Shown in pieces: positions 50,771 through 61,040 of a stretch of 64,000 nt of DNA (within the stretch, counting starts at the first letter, position 1; the number at the start of each line of letters is the position of its first letter). The notes under the pieces were generated by a model. The model had not been told where the DNA came from. It was given only the letters and a program-made list of their open reading frames with translations, and ran no database searches. The position numbers and the translations under genes are program-made. Origin of the DNA: Myxococcales bacterium (GTDB lineage Bacteria; Myxococcota; Myxococcia; Myxococcales; Anaeromyxobacteraceae); contig JAJZQX010000002.1 of the NCBI GenBank assembly GCA_021806645.1, positions 1 through 64,000 on the forward strand, given 5' to 3'.

Positions 50771-52238
50771 GGCACCAGCGCCCCTCCCGCTCCACGGCGC
50801 TCCCCCGCGCGGCCAGCTTGAGCAGCACGGCCAGGCCGCTCCGCTCCGCCACCGGCCAGACCTGCGGCGGGACGTCGGCGTAGGCGCGAGCGGTGATCTC
50901 GCCGAGCGTGCCCGGCTCGGCCAGGGCGTCGAGGATCCGCGCCTCGCGCTCGGCCCGGTGGGCCAGGTAGGCGCGCAGGGCCGCCACGCCCCTGGGGGCG
51001 GGCTGGCCGTGGGCCGGGTAGAGGGTCCGCGGGGCCAGCACGACGAGCCGCTCGAGCTGCCGCTCGTACTCGGCCATGTCGCCCTCGGGCGGGTCGATCA
51101 CCACCGTGGAGAGCGTGGAGAGCATGTCGCCGACCAGCAGCGCGCCGGTCTCCTCGTCGTGGAAGACCACGTGGTCGCGGGCGTGACCCGGGGTGAAGAG
51201 CACGCCCCAGCGGCCGCCCAGCAGCTCGCCCTCGCGCAGCGGCTTGAAGAGGACGCCGGGCAGGCGCGCGGCGATGTCGCGGTGGGCGCGGACGGTGAGC
51301 CCGCGCACCGCCAGCGCCGCCACGCCGCCGACGTGATCGGCGTGGCCGTGGGTGACCCAGACCTCGCGGGCCGGGCGCCCCTCGGCGGCGAGGAGGTCGA
51401 GGAAGCCATCGAGCCGGGCCTGCTCCTCGGGCCACGGCGAGCCGGGATCGACCACGGCGACCCGGTCGCCGAGATCGGCGATCCAGCAGTTGGTGTGGAC
51501 CGCCGGCGGCAGCGTTGGGGTCCGGAGCGGCAGCTGCCAGAGCCCCTGCTGGTACTCGATCCGGAAGGCGGCCTGGTCGGGGCGGCGGAGCGCCTCCAGG
51601 TCGGGCGCGCCGCCGCGGGCCAGCACCCGGACCGGCCAGAGGTTGGGCGGCAGGAAGAGCCGCTCGCCGCGCGACCAGGCGTCGAGGGCGCCGGCGGCGG
51701 AGAGCCAGGCGCCGTCCTCCAGCTCGCCTGGCCAGACCTCCGGCTCCTCGCCGTCGCGCCACTCGACCAGGTAGGTGAGGGCGTCGAAGCGGATGGGGTA
51801 GGCCTCCGGCGTCACCCAGCGGCCGCCCTCGACGAAGCGTGGACCGTCCACCTCGGCCTGGAGCTCGCGGAGCAGCTCGGCGAAGCCGACGGCGCCGGAG
51901 AGCAGGCGCGAGCGGTGCCCGGCGAGCGAGGCGGGCGGGCGAGGCCGGCCGGTGGCGACCAGGACCCCGGCCTCCTCGAAGAGCTCTCGGGCCGCGCAGG
52001 CCACGTCGGCGGGGGCGCTGGCGCCCGGCAGGTGGACCGGGACCGCGGCGTCCTCGGGGTCGCGGCGGCCGCCCGGGAAGGCGGAGAAGCCGGGGGCGAA
52101 GCGCTGCGTGGCGCCGCGGCGGACCAGGTAGGTCTCGAGGCCCCGCGGGCCGGACCGCCAGAGGATGACCGTCGCCGCGGGGCGCGGCACGGCGGGCGGC
52201 CGGAGCGGCCCGGGGTCGAAGGCGCCCAGCTCGCTCAC
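50745..52238 (-). CDS. Nudix hydrolase - metallo-beta-lactamase fusion protein
   Basis: 497 residues from GTG 52238. The N-terminal half carries a Nudix-type box (FPGGRRDPED ... ACAARELFEEAGVLV). The C-terminal half is a metallo-beta-lactamase fold with THGHADHVGG, FTPGHARDH and a final LYPAHGQP. A winged-helix-like tail (LGEITARAYADVPPQVWPV) is like that of LACTB2-type enzymes. Separate genes of these types are common; the fusion combines nucleotide-diphosphate and hydrolase chemistry. Substrate unknown; possibly CoA or nucleotide metabolite clean-up. Confidence 0.85.
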   Translation of the reverse strand: MSELGAFDPGPLRPPAVPRPAATVILWRSGPRGLETYLVRRGATQRFAPGFSAFPGGRRDPEDAAVPVHLPGASAPADVACAARELFEEAGVLVATGRPRPPASLAGHRSRLLSGAVGFAELLRELQAEVDGPRFVEGGRWVTPEAYPIRFDALTYLVEWRDGEEPEVWPGELEDGAWLSAAGALDAWSRGERLFLPPNLWPVRVLARGGAPDLEALRRPDQAAFRIEYQQGLWQLPLRTPTLPPAVHTNCWIADLGDRVAVVDPGSPWPEEQARLDGFLDLLAAEGRPAREVWVTHGHADHVGGVAALAVRGLTVRAHRDIAARLPGVLFKPLREGELLGGRWGVLFTPGHARDHVVFHDEETGALLVGDMLSTLSTVVIDPPEGDMAEYERQLERLVVLAPRTLYPAHGQPAPRGVAALRAYLAHRAEREARILDALAEPGTLGEITARAYADVPPQVWPVAERSGLAVLLKLAARGSAVEREGRWCLTGAASGR

Positions 52239-52266
52239 GACACGCCCCGGACGGCGACGCGGGGGG

Positions 52267-53457
52267 TCACACCGGGATCCGGACCAGCTCCTGCTGGATC
52301 CTGGAGAAGACCCGAGGGCCGTCGGCGAGCAGCACCACGTCGATCTCGGTCCGGACGCCCATCCCCTCGTCGGGCAGGTAGATGCCGGGCTCGATGGAGA
52401 AGGCCAGGCCGGGGACCAGCGGGCGGGTGTCGTGGGTCTCGAGGTCGTCGAGGTTGGCGCCGTCCCCGTGGACGTGGACGCCGATGGAGTGGCCGGTGCG
52501 GTGGATGAAGCGCTCGCCGAAGCCCTGCGCGGCGATGCTGTCGCGCACGGTGCGGTCCACCTGCCAGCCCTGCAGCGTCCGCTGCTCGGCGTGGGCGCGC
52601 TCCAGGGAGGCGAGGCCGGCGTCGCGGCCGTCGGCGGCGACGCGGAAGATCCGCTCCAGCTTCGCGGCCGGCCGGTCACCGCAGAAGGCCACCCAGGTGA
52701 TGTCGGCGTAGACGTCGTCGGGGCCGGTCCGGCGGGCCCAGAGGTCGATGAGGACCAGGTCGCCCTTGCGGATCCCGGTGGGCGCCTGGTCGGAGGGCTC
52801 GTAGTGCGGATCGCCGGCGTGGCCGTTGACGGCGACGATGGGGGCGTGATCGCACTCGAGGCCGGCCTCGGCGAAGCGGTCGGTGAGGAAGCGCTGGATC
52901 CCGGACTCGGTCGGCTCGGTGCCGCGGCGGAGCAACTCGCCGATGCGGGCGAAGGCGGCGTCCTTGGCGGCGTCGATGGCGGTGAGGGCGCTCCGGTGGC
53001 TCTCGACCTGCGCGGCGGTCCAGCGGCAGAGGAAGTGCTGCACCAGCTCGGCGGAGGAGACCACCCTGGCGCCGAGGCCGCGGATGACCTCGAGGGTGCC
53101 GGCGTCCACCCGGGAGAGGTAGGGGATGGCCGCCCCGGGGAAGTACTCCATGGCCACCGTGGGGCTGGGCGGGAGCAGGGCGAGCAGCTCACCGAGCGCG
53201 GCCTGGAGCGACTGCCAGGAGGTGTAGGCGCGGCGGCGGCCCGGCACGCCGGCGGGAAACGAGCCGAGCTCGATGGCGTGGACCAGGAGCTGGGGTTCGC
53301 CGCGGGCCGGGACGAGGTAGAACCACCTGCGGGTGAGCATGTGCCCGTCCAGCCCCAGGGCCGTCAGGGCGGTCGGGTTCTGGCCGTGGAAGTCGTACAG
53401 GAGCCAGCCGTCCAGCTTCTGCTCGACGAGCGCACGCTGAAGCGCGGGAGTGTCCAT
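52267..53457 (-). CDS. M24-family metallopeptidase (Xaa-Pro dipeptidase-like)
   Basis: 396 residues. The N-terminal creatinase-like domain is followed by the pita-bread catalytic domain. Metal ligands are recognisable in VLIDLWA (Asp), YADITWVAF (Asp), HRTGHSIGVHVHG (His), FSIEPGIYLP (Glu) and VRTEIDVVL (Glu). It would cleave an N-terminal residue before proline or a related bond. It lies in a minus-strand run with pyruvate kinase and the Nudix fusion. Confidence 0.9.
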   Translation of the reverse strand: MDTPALQRALVEQKLDGWLLYDFHGQNPTALTALGLDGHMLTRRWFYLVPARGEPQLLVHAIELGSFPAGVPGRRRAYTSWQSLQAALGELLALLPPSPTVAMEYFPGAAIPYLSRVDAGTLEVIRGLGARVVSSAELVQHFLCRWTAAQVESHRSALTAIDAAKDAAFARIGELLRRGTEPTESGIQRFLTDRFAEAGLECDHAPIVAVNGHAGDPHYEPSDQAPTGIRKGDLVLIDLWARRTGPDDVYADITWVAFCGDRPAAKLERIFRVAADGRDAGLASLERAHAEQRTLQGWQVDRTVRDSIAAQGFGERFIHRTGHSIGVHVHGDGANLDDLETHDTRPLVPGLAFSIEPGIYLPDEGMGVRTEIDVVLLADGPRVFSRIQQELVRIPV

Positions 53458-53489
53458 CCACGATCTCTAGCGCCCCGGGAGGGCGGACG

Positions 53490-54956
53490 CTACACCGGCA
53501 CGCGGTAACGCGGCCCCGCCCCGGCCTCGCCCGGCCGCGGGATCTGGTGCAGGCGGATGGAGTTGGTCTTCCCCGCGACGCCCATGGGCGAGCCGTGCAC
53601 CAGCACCAGCCGGTCGCCCGGCACGGCGATCCCATCCGCCACCAGGCGATCGGCCACCGCCTCGGCCATGGCGTCGGCGTTCTTGACCGGCTCCATCAGC
53701 GCCGGGATCACGCCCCAGTAGAGCGCGCAGCGCCGCCGCACCGCCTGCTCGGTCGAGAAGGCCACCACCGGCACCGCCGGCCGGAAGTGGGCCAGCAGCC
53801 GCGCCGTCGTCCCCGAGAGCGTGAAGCAGCAGATGGCCACCGCCCCCGAGCTCGCCGCCGCCCGGCAGGCCGCCGCCGCCACCACCTCGTCGAGCGGCGC
53901 CGGCGCCGCCTCGGTCAGGCCCGGGACCTGGAGCTTCCCCGCCGTCAGCTCGGCCTCGCGCACGATCCGGTCCATCATCTGCACCGCCGCCAGCGGGTGC
54001 TTGCCGCTGGCCGTCTCGCCCGACAGCATCACCGCGTCGGCGCCGTCCCAGATCCCGTTGGCCACGTCGCTGGCCTCGGCGCGCGTCGGCCGGGGGTGCT
54101 CGATCATCGAGTTGAGCATCTGGGTGGCGATGATGACCGGCTTGCCCAGCGCGTTGGCCTTCCGGCAGAGCATCTTCTGGATGCCCGGCACGCGCTCCGG
54201 CAGGATCTCCACGCCCAGGTCGCCGCGCGCCACCATCAGCCCGTCGGCGGCGGCCAGGATGGCGTCGATCTGGTCGAGCGCCTCGGGCTTCTCGATCTTG
54301 GCGATGACCGGCACCACCCTCCCGGCCTGCTCCATGAGCCGCCGGCAGAGCAGCACGTCCTCGGCCGTCCGCACGAAGGAGAGCGCCACCGCGTCCACCC
54401 CGTTGGCGAGGCCGAAGGCGAGGTCGGCCTTGTCCTTGTCGCTCATCGCCTCGGTGCGCAGCGCCACGCCGGGCAGGTTGATCCCCTTGTGCTCGCCCAG
54501 CGTCCCGCCCTCCACCACCTCGGCCGACACCCGCACCCCGTCGGTGGTGAGCACCTTCAGCTCCAGCAGGCCGTCGTCCACGAGCAGCCGGTCGCCCGGC
54601 TTCACGTCCTCGGCGAGATGGGCGTAGGTGGTCGAGACCAGCTGGTCGTCGCCCGGCAGCTCGCCCGCGGTGGTGATGGTGATGGTCTTGCCCGGCACCA
54701 GCGTCACGCCGGCGCGCCCGGCCTTGAGCGGTCCGGTCCGGATCTTCGGCCCCTGCAGGTCCTGCAGCACGGCCACCGGCTTGCCGAGGTGGCGCGAGGC
54801 GGCCCGGATCCGCCCGATGGTCCCGGCGTGGTCCTCGTGCTGCCCGTGGGAGAAGTTGAGCCGGGCCACGTCGATGCCGTGGCGGAGCAGCTGCTCCAGC
54901 GCCTCCGGCGTGGCGGTGGCGGGTCCGATGGTGGCGACGATCTTGGCGCGGCGCAT
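53490..54956 (-). CDS. pyk: Pyruvate kinase
   Basis: 488 residues from ATG 54956. Signatures: RRAKIVATIGPAT, RLNFSHG, LQDLQGPKIRTG, the catalytic Lys region VIAKIEKPEAL, MVARGDLGVEI and the C-terminal GTTARLLAHFRPAVPVVAF. Converts phosphoenolpyruvate and ADP to pyruvate and ATP in glycolysis. Length and domain order (A-B-A-C) are standard. Transcribed singly or with the M24 peptidase 32 bases downstream. Confidence 0.97.
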   Translation of the reverse strand: MRRAKIVATIGPATATPEALEQLLRHGIDVARLNFSHGQHEDHAGTIGRIRAASRHLGKPVAVLQDLQGPKIRTGPLKAGRAGVTLVPGKTITITTAGELPGDDQLVSTTYAHLAEDVKPGDRLLVDDGLLELKVLTTDGVRVSAEVVEGGTLGEHKGINLPGVALRTEAMSDKDKADLAFGLANGVDAVALSFVRTAEDVLLCRRLMEQAGRVVPVIAKIEKPEALDQIDAILAAADGLMVARGDLGVEILPERVPGIQKMLCRKANALGKPVIIATQMLNSMIEHPRPTRAEASDVANGIWDGADAVMLSGETASGKHPLAAVQMMDRIVREAELTAGKLQVPGLTEAAPAPLDEVVAAAACRAAASSGAVAICCFTLSGTTARLLAHFRPAVPVVAFSTEQAVRRRCALYWGVIPALMEPVKNADAMAEAVADRLVADGIAVPGDRLVLVHGSPMGVAGKTNSIRLHQIPRPGEAGAGPRYRVPV

Positions 54957-55050
54957 GGCGCCTTGTACCGTCCGCGCCCGGGTGGGGTCCAGCCGGGGCG
55001 GGGCCCGCGCCCCGTTGTGGGCCGCGGCGCGGGGGGCTACCGTCCCACCG

Positions 55051-56490
55051 ATGGAAGCCGCCGGGCTGGTTCGCCGCCTCGAGAAGCTGCAGCGCCTCCT
55101 CGAGGTGGCCCGCGCCATGACCGCCGAGCGCCACCTGCGCACCCTGCTCGGGACCATCAACGACGCGGCGGCCGGCGTGGCCGAGGCCGACCGCTGCAGC
55201 ATCTTCGTCGTCGATCGCGACCGCGGCGAGCTCTGGACACCGGTGGCCCACGGGACCGGCGAGATCCGCATCGCGCTGGGGGCCGGCATCGCCGGCGCGG
55301 TCGCGGCCACCGGCACCTCGGTTCGCGTCCCCGACGCCTACGCCGACGCACGCTTCAACCCGGAGGTGGACGCCGCCACCGGCTACCGGACGAGGAACAT
55401 CCTCGCCGTCCCCATGCTCAACACGCGCGGCGAGCCGGCCGGCGTCATCCAGGCGCTCAACCGGCGCGACGGCGACTTCGGCGACGAGGACGAGGAGCTG
55501 CTGCAGGCCCTGGCCGGCCCGGCCGCCAGCGCCATCGAGAACGCCGTGCTCCACGAGGAGATCGAGCGGCTCTTCGAGGGGTTCGTGCAGGCCTCGGTCA
55601 CCGCCATCGAGTCGCGCGACCCGAGCACCGCCGGCCACTCGGGCCGCGTCGCCACCCTCACCGTCGGCCTGGCCCGCGCCGTCGAGCAGGCGCCGCCACC
55701 GGCCTGGCGCGGCGTCCGCTTCGAGCCGGCCGCGCTCCAGCAGCTGCGCTACGCCGCCCTGCTCCACGACTTCGGCAAGGTGGGCGTCCGCGAGAACGTC
55801 CTCACCAAGGCCGACAAGCTCCACCCGCTCCAGCTCGAGCTGCTCAAGCAGCGCTTCGAGCTGGCCCGGGCCGGGCTGGAGAACGAGCGGCTCCGGGCCC
55901 GCCTGGCCGGCCAGGGCGACGACGGCCTGCCTGAGCGGCTGGCCGAGCTCGACGCCTTCCTGGAGGTGGTGCTGGTGGCCAACCGGCCGGCGGTGCTGGC
56001 CGAGGCCGCCTCGGCGCAGCTGGCGCGCCTGGCGGGGCGGACCTTCACCGACGCCCGCGGCGGGGCCAGCCCGCTCCTCACCGGCGAGGAGCTGCGGCTG
56101 CTCTCCATCCCGCGCGGCTCGCTCTCCGAGGCGGAGCGGCTCGAGATCGAGAGCCACGTCACCCACACCTTCCGCTTCCTCTCGCAGATCCCCTGGACCC
56201 GCACCCTGCGCCGGGTGCCAGAGATCGCCTACGGCCACCACGAGAAGCTAGACGGGCACGGCTACCCGCGGGCGGTGGCGGCCCCGGCCATCGCCGTGGA
56301 GACCCGGATGATGACCATCGCCGACATCTTCGACGCGCTCACCGCCAGCGATCGCCCGTACAAGCGGGCGCTCCCGGTGGAGCGGGCGCTCGACATCCTC
56401 GCAGACGAGGTGAAGCGCGGGCAGGTGGACGGCGCGCTCTTCGGCGTCTTCGTCGAGGCCAGGCCCTGGCTCCCGCCCCACGCGCCGTGA
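55051..56490 (+). CDS. GAF / HD-GYP domain protein (cyclic-di-GMP phosphodiesterase family)
   Basis: 479 residues. GAF domain (about 25-165: [30 protein letters not shown]). HD-GYP: HD in [10 protein letters not shown] (His239/Asp240) and the GYP loop [11 protein letters not shown] (His396 onwards), then [17 protein letters not shown]. The metal ligands are present, so it may cleave cyclic-di-GMP. The HD and HHE motifs are about 156 residues apart instead of the usual 60 or so; the inserted part is mostly helical ([22 protein letters not shown]). It shares a GTGA overlap with the DNA-glycosylase gene behind it. Confidence 0.88.
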   Translation: MEAAGLVRRLEKLQRLLEVARAMTAERHLRTLLGTINDAAAGVAEADRCSIFVVDRDRGELWTPVAHGTGEIRIALGAGIAGAVAATGTSVRVPDAYADARFNPEVDAATGYRTRNILAVPMLNTRGEPAGVIQALNRRDGDFGDEDEELLQALAGPAASAIENAVLHEEIERLFEGFVQASVTAIESRDPSTAGHSGRVATLTVGLARAVEQAPPPAWRGVRFEPAALQQLRYAALLHDFGKVGVRENVLTKADKLHPLQLELLKQRFELARAGLENERLRARLAGQGDDGLPERLAELDAFLEVVLVANRPAVLAEAASAQLARLAGRTFTDARGGASPLLTGEELRLLSIPRGSLSEAERLEIESHVTHTFRFLSQIPWTRTLRRVPEIAYGHHEKLDGHGYPRAVAAPAIAVETRMMTIADIFDALTASDRPYKRALPVERALDILADEVKRGQVDGALFGVFVEARPWLPPHAP

Positions 56491-57083
56491 GGCTCGACCG
56501 CGCCTTCTTCGCCCGGCCGGCGCCGCTGGTGGCGCGCCAGCTGCTGGGGCAGCGGCTGGTCCACCTCGACGGCGGCGTCCGCCGGGCCGCCCGCGTGGTC
56601 GAGACCGAGGCCTATCACGGGCCGCTCGACCGGGCCTCGCACGCCTTCCGCGGCCCGACCCCGCGCGCCGGCATCATGTTCGGCGGCGCCGGCGTGGCCT
56701 ACGTCTACGTCATCTACGGCAACCACGGCTGCCTGAACGTGATCACCGGCGAGCCGGGCGAGCCCTCGGCGGTGCTGCTGCGCGCCGCCGAGCCGCTCAC
56801 CGGCTGCCTCCACTCGACGCGCGGGCCGGGCAACCTCTGCCGCGCCCTGGCCATCGGGCTGGAGCGCCACAACGGGCTCGACCTGGGCGGCGCCACCCTC
56901 TTCTTCGAGCGGGACGACCGGCCGGCCGGCCGGGTCGTCGTGACACCGCGGGTGAACGTGGCCTCGGCGGGCCCGCGCTGGGCGGCGCGGCGCTGGCGCT
57001 TCCTGCTGGCCGGCAGCGACTGGATCAGCGGCCCGGACCGGCGCCGCCACTCGTCCCGGTCGTCGTCGCGATCGCGCCGCTGA
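56487..57083 (+). CDS. 3-methyladenine DNA glycosylase (AAG/MPG family)
   Basis: 198 residues from GTG 56487. Family motifs: [39 protein letters not shown] and HGCLNVI, then [12 protein letters not shown]. The Glu in ETEAY is the catalytic residue. It removes alkylated purines in base-excision repair. The C-terminal [14 protein letters not shown] tail is basic and not part of the fold. Confidence 0.92.
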   Translation: MRLDRAFFARPAPLVARQLLGQRLVHLDGGVRRAARVVETEAYHGPLDRASHAFRGPTPRAGIMFGGAGVAYVYVIYGNHGCLNVITGEPGEPSAVLLRAAEPLTGCLHSTRGPGNLCRALAIGLERHNGLDLGGATLFFERDDRPAGRVVVTPRVNVASAGPRWAARRWRFLLAGSDWISGPDRRRHSSRSSSRSRR

Positions 57084-57090
57084 GGGCCGG

Positions 57091-57120
57091 CGTGGGGCGG
57101 CGTGGGGCGGCGTGGGGCGG
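57091..57120. repeat. Short tandem repeat, 3 x 10 bp
   Basis: CGTGGGGCGG repeated three times without change between the DNA-glycosylase stop and the RlmN-like start. It could vary by slippage, but it lies outside coding sequence if translation starts at 57143. Confidence 0.9.
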
Positions 57121-57142
57121 CGGCGGGAGCGGGGCGAGGCGC

Positions 57143-58209
<1,067 letters not shown>

Positions 58210-58222
<13 letters not shown>

Positions 58223-58443
58223 GAGGCCGGCGCGGCCGGCGGCTTCGGCGGCTCGGCCCCCTCCGGCACCAGCAGCTCGAACCGGTCGAGCAGGTCGAGC
58301 TGCTCCAGCAGCTCGAGGTGGCGCAGCAGCTCCTCGTCGCCCGGCTCGGTCGCCTCGGCCCTCGGCGGCGCCGGCGGTGCCGGTGGCGGGGCCGGCGCGG
58401 GGGGCGCGGCGAACAGCAGGAGGGCGGCGAGCGGGGCGATCAT
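58210..58443 (-). CDS. Small Pro/Ala-rich exported protein with leucine-rich acidic core
   Basis: 77 residues: signal-like start ([20 protein letters not shown]), a Pro/Ala linker and a helical acidic core [20 protein letters not shown] with leucine at heptad-like spacing, then a Pro-rich end. No family recognised. It overlaps the beta-barrel gene upstream by ATGA and belongs to the same operon as the second ECF sigma/anti-sigma pair. It could be an inner-membrane or periplasmic interaction peptide. Confidence 0.6.
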
Positions 58444-60038
58444 GGGGTGCGCAGGTCCACGGCCAGCACCGACTTGTAGATCGTCTTCCCCCCGCCGAAG
58501 AAGTCGCCCGGCAGCAGCACGTCGGCCTCGGCGCCGAAGGAGATCCAGGGGGCCGGCTCCCACGTCGCCGCCAGGTCGAGCTCGGTGCCGTAGGTGCGCC
58601 CGCCCCACGGGCCGTCGTCCTCGGCGCGCAGCCAGGCCGCCCGCGCCAGCAGGTCCACGTCGCTCCCGAGGTCGAGTTCCACGTTGAGGCCGGGGGCGAT
58701 CACGCCGCGGCCGTTCACGCCCGGCGCGGTCGCCTGCCGCGCCGCGAAGGTCTCGGAGAGGCCGCCGCCGAAGAAGAGGTTGGTGGCGGTGACGTAGGGA
58801 CTGACGCCGAGGAAGGCGCCGTAGCCGGCCGGCAGCCCCAGCCGCGCCTTCTCCGCCGGCGGGCGATCGCCGGAGAGGTAGAGGAACCAGGGCGTGACCG
58901 AGAGCCAGGGCCAGGGCGAGACCTGGTAGCGGAGCCAGGCCGCCGAGCCGCGCAGCGGGACGTCCACCTGGACCGGCGCGCCGGCCGGTCCCAGCTCGTC
59001 GAGCCGCCCCCGGAGCAGCGCCAGCGTCCAGAGCAGCCGCTGGCTGGCGAAGGTGACGAGGCTGCCGCTGGTGCCGGCCCAGGCCAGCGTGGCGGTGGAG
59101 GCCGGCGCCGACGAGAGCAGGACGGCCAGGTGGCGGGAGACGTCCGTGTAGGGCTGCGAGCCGGGGGCCAGCCCGGCCAGGCGGACCACGTCGTCCTCGA
59201 CGAGGGCGCCCCGGACCAGCTCGGCCAGCCCGCCGGTCAGGTCGCGGTGCGCCGCCAGGAAGAGGCCGGCGTGCTCGAAGAGCGACGGGAGCCAGTCGGC
59301 GCGCAGCAGCGCCATGGGGCTGATCCCGGCCACGGTGCTCGGGAAGTCGCGGGTCGGCTGGAAGAGGGCGGCGCGCAGCTCGAAGGGCGGGCCGATGGCG
59401 CCGAGGTCGAGCGCCAGGTCCAGGCCGGTGCCGTAGTCGTCGTGGACCAGCCCCTCGGCCACCGCCTGGCGGGCGCGGCCGGCCCGCAGCGTGGCGAAGC
59501 CGGCGCGGCCGAAGCTCCAGGCGGCGTACGCTTCGCGCACCAGCAACGTGCTCCTCACCTCGTCGGCTATGGGCCGGCCGTTGGAGGTGAGCTGGGAGGG
59601 GCCGAGCCGGCTCTCCTCGACGGCCAGCGTCGGGCTGACCAGGTTGCAGCGCCCGCTGCCGCGAACGTCGAGCCCGGACGGTGAGCCGCTGGACCAGCAG
59701 GCGAACGCCGTCGCCGGGGAGCGGCGCATCCGCAGCTCGCCGGTGTCCACCGCCAGCCGCCAGTGGAGGGCGCCGTCGAGGTGGCGGCCGTCGAGCGACA
59801 GCTCGGCCAGCGTGGAGCCGTAGCGGGCGCCGGTGGCGGTGGCCAGGTAGTCGTCGACGAGGAAGACGCGGGTGGCCCGGTCGAAGAGGACGTCGGTCGC
59901 CGGCGCGTCCCGCAGCTCGGTGAGCCGCAGGTGGAGCGCCCCCTCGACGCGCACCTCCGCCACGGCGGCGCCGGGGAAGGCCGCCGCGGCCAGCGCCGCC
60001 GCGGTCAGCGCCGCGAGGAGGAGGGCCGGCCCGCGCAC
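58440..60038 (-). CDS. Outer-membrane beta-barrel protein, unidentified
   Basis: 532 residues with a signal peptide (ALLLAALTAAALAAAAFPGAAVA) and alternating beta-barrel-like sequence (GALHWRLAVDTGELRMRR, AAWLRYQVSPWPWLSVTPWFLYLSG) ending in ...[10 protein letters not shown]. Gives the impression of an alginate-export or porin-like barrel but I cannot name the family. It follows the DUF3106/anti-sigma/sigma genes on the same strand and may be a target of that sigma factor. Confidence 0.65.
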   Translation of the reverse strand: MRGPALLLAALTAAALAAAAFPGAAVAEVRVEGALHLRLTELRDAPATDVLFDRATRVFLVDDYLATATGARYGSTLAELSLDGRHLDGALHWRLAVDTGELRMRRSPATAFACWSSGSPSGLDVRGSGRCNLVSPTLAVEESRLGPSQLTSNGRPIADEVRSTLLVREAYAAWSFGRAGFATLRAGRARQAVAEGLVHDDYGTGLDLALDLGAIGPPFELRAALFQPTRDFPSTVAGISPMALLRADWLPSLFEHAGLFLAAHRDLTGGLAELVRGALVEDDVVRLAGLAPGSQPYTDVSRHLAVLLSSAPASTATLAWAGTSGSLVTFASQRLLWTLALLRGRLDELGPAGAPVQVDVPLRGSAAWLRYQVSPWPWLSVTPWFLYLSGDRPPAEKARLGLPAGYGAFLGVSPYVTATNLFFGGGLSETFAARQATAPGVNGRGVIAPGLNVELDLGSDVDLLARAAWLRAEDDGPWGGRTYGTELDLAATWEPAPWISFGAEADVLLPGDFFGGGKTIYKSVLAVDLRTP

Positions 60039-60063
60039 GTGGCTCAGTGCCCCGACCCAGGCA

Positions 60064-60573
60064 CTACGGGCCCCGCCGCTGCCGCCACCGCTCGCGCGCC
60101 CGGTTCCGCTCCTCGGGGCTCAGCTCGCGCCAGCGGCGGAGGTTCTGCATGTACCGCTCCCGCTCCCGCGGCGGCGCCCGCAGGATCTCGCCCATGGCCT
60201 TGCGGAGCTGGGCGCGCCGCTCCGGCGACATCTCCTTGAAGCGGTGGAACCGCTCCTGTAGCTGGCGCTGCTCGCGCTCGGGCAGCCGGCGGAAGGCCTC
60301 ATAGCGCTCGATCAGCTCGACCCGCCGCTCGGGGGGCAGCGCCCGCAGCCGGGCGAGCCGCTCCTTCGCCTCGGCCTGCTTCTCGGGCGGCAGGGCCTGG
60401 AACGCCTTCCACTTCGCGCGCAGCGCCTCGCGCCGCGCCGGCGAGAGCTTCTCCCAGCGCTCGCGGGCCGCGGCCGTGTCACCCGCCGGCGGCGCCGGCT
60501 CCTGCGCGTGCGCCGCGCCCGAGGCGACGGTGAGGGTGAGGGCCAGGGCCAGGGTGGCGACCTGCCGGGTCAT
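60064..60573 (-). CDS. DUF3106-type periplasmic helical protein
   Basis: 169 residues with a signal peptide (ATLALALTLTVASGAAHA). The rest is charged helical repeats of the DUF3106 kind (RWEKLSPARREALRAKWKAF, LPPERRVELIERYEAFRRL, EMSPERRAQLRKAM), four or five units with a LSPExR motif. Often encoded beside anti-sigma and ECF sigma genes. Overlaps the anti-sigma gene by ATGA. Likely a periplasmic sensor or chaperone-like partner; the role is not established. Confidence 0.8.
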   Translation of the reverse strand: MTRQVATLALALTLTVASGAAHAQEPAPPAGDTAAARERWEKLSPARREALRAKWKAFQALPPEKQAEAKERLARLRALPPERRVELIERYEAFRRLPEREQRQLQERFHRFKEMSPERRAQLRKAMGEILRAPPRERERYMQNLRRWRELSPEERNRARERWRQRRGP

Positions 60574-61040
60574 CGCGCCCCTCCCGGCTCCAGCGTGTCG
60601 AGGTGGGCGATCAGCGCCACGTCGTCGGCGGTCTCCACGTCGCCGACCGAGGCCACGGTCTCGTACTCCTGAAGCAGCTCGAGCTCGGTGGCCGTCCCCA
60701 GCTCGAGGCCGCGCTCGTGACGGGCCATGAGCACGCCGGCCAGGACCACGGCGGCCAGGCCGGCCGCCGGCACCGCCAGCCGCCAGCGCCACGCCGCCGG
60801 CAAGCCTCGCCAGCCCGGCCGCGGCTCGTCCGCCAGCCGCGCCTCCAGCCGGGTGGTGAACCAGGGCGACGGCTCGGGAGGCGCGGGGAGCCGCTCCAGC
60901 GCCCGCAGGGCGCCGGCGAGCCGGCCGTGCGCGGCGCGGCAGGCGGCGCAGGCGGCCAGGTGCGACTCGACCGCCCGGCGCGCGGCCGGGTCGAGGGCGC
61001 CGTCGAGCAGCGCCGAGAGGTCGTCGATCGCGTGCTTCAT
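60570..61040 (-). CDS. Anti-sigma factor, zinc-finger type (second pair)
   Basis: 156 residues. ZAS motif SHLAACAAC (HxxxCxxC) in the first 35 residues, a membrane helix (LAVPAAGLAAVVLAGVLMA) near residue 100 and an acidic C-terminal tail. Overlaps the sigma gene by ATGA on one side and the DUF3106 gene on the other, a fully coupled signalling operon. Confidence 0.82.
   Translation of the reverse strand: MKHAIDDLSALLDGALDPAARRAVESHLAACAACRAAHGRLAGALRALERLPAPPEPSPWFTTRLEARLADEPRPGWRGLPAAWRWRLAVPAAGLAAVVLAGVLMARHERGLELGTATELELLQEYETVASVGDVETADDVALIAHLDTLEPGGAR

Noticed and set aside
57091-57120. CRISPR-like repeat
   Set aside because: Three perfect tandem 10-mers without spacers; a simple tandem repeat. 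I saw no CRISPR array in the window.
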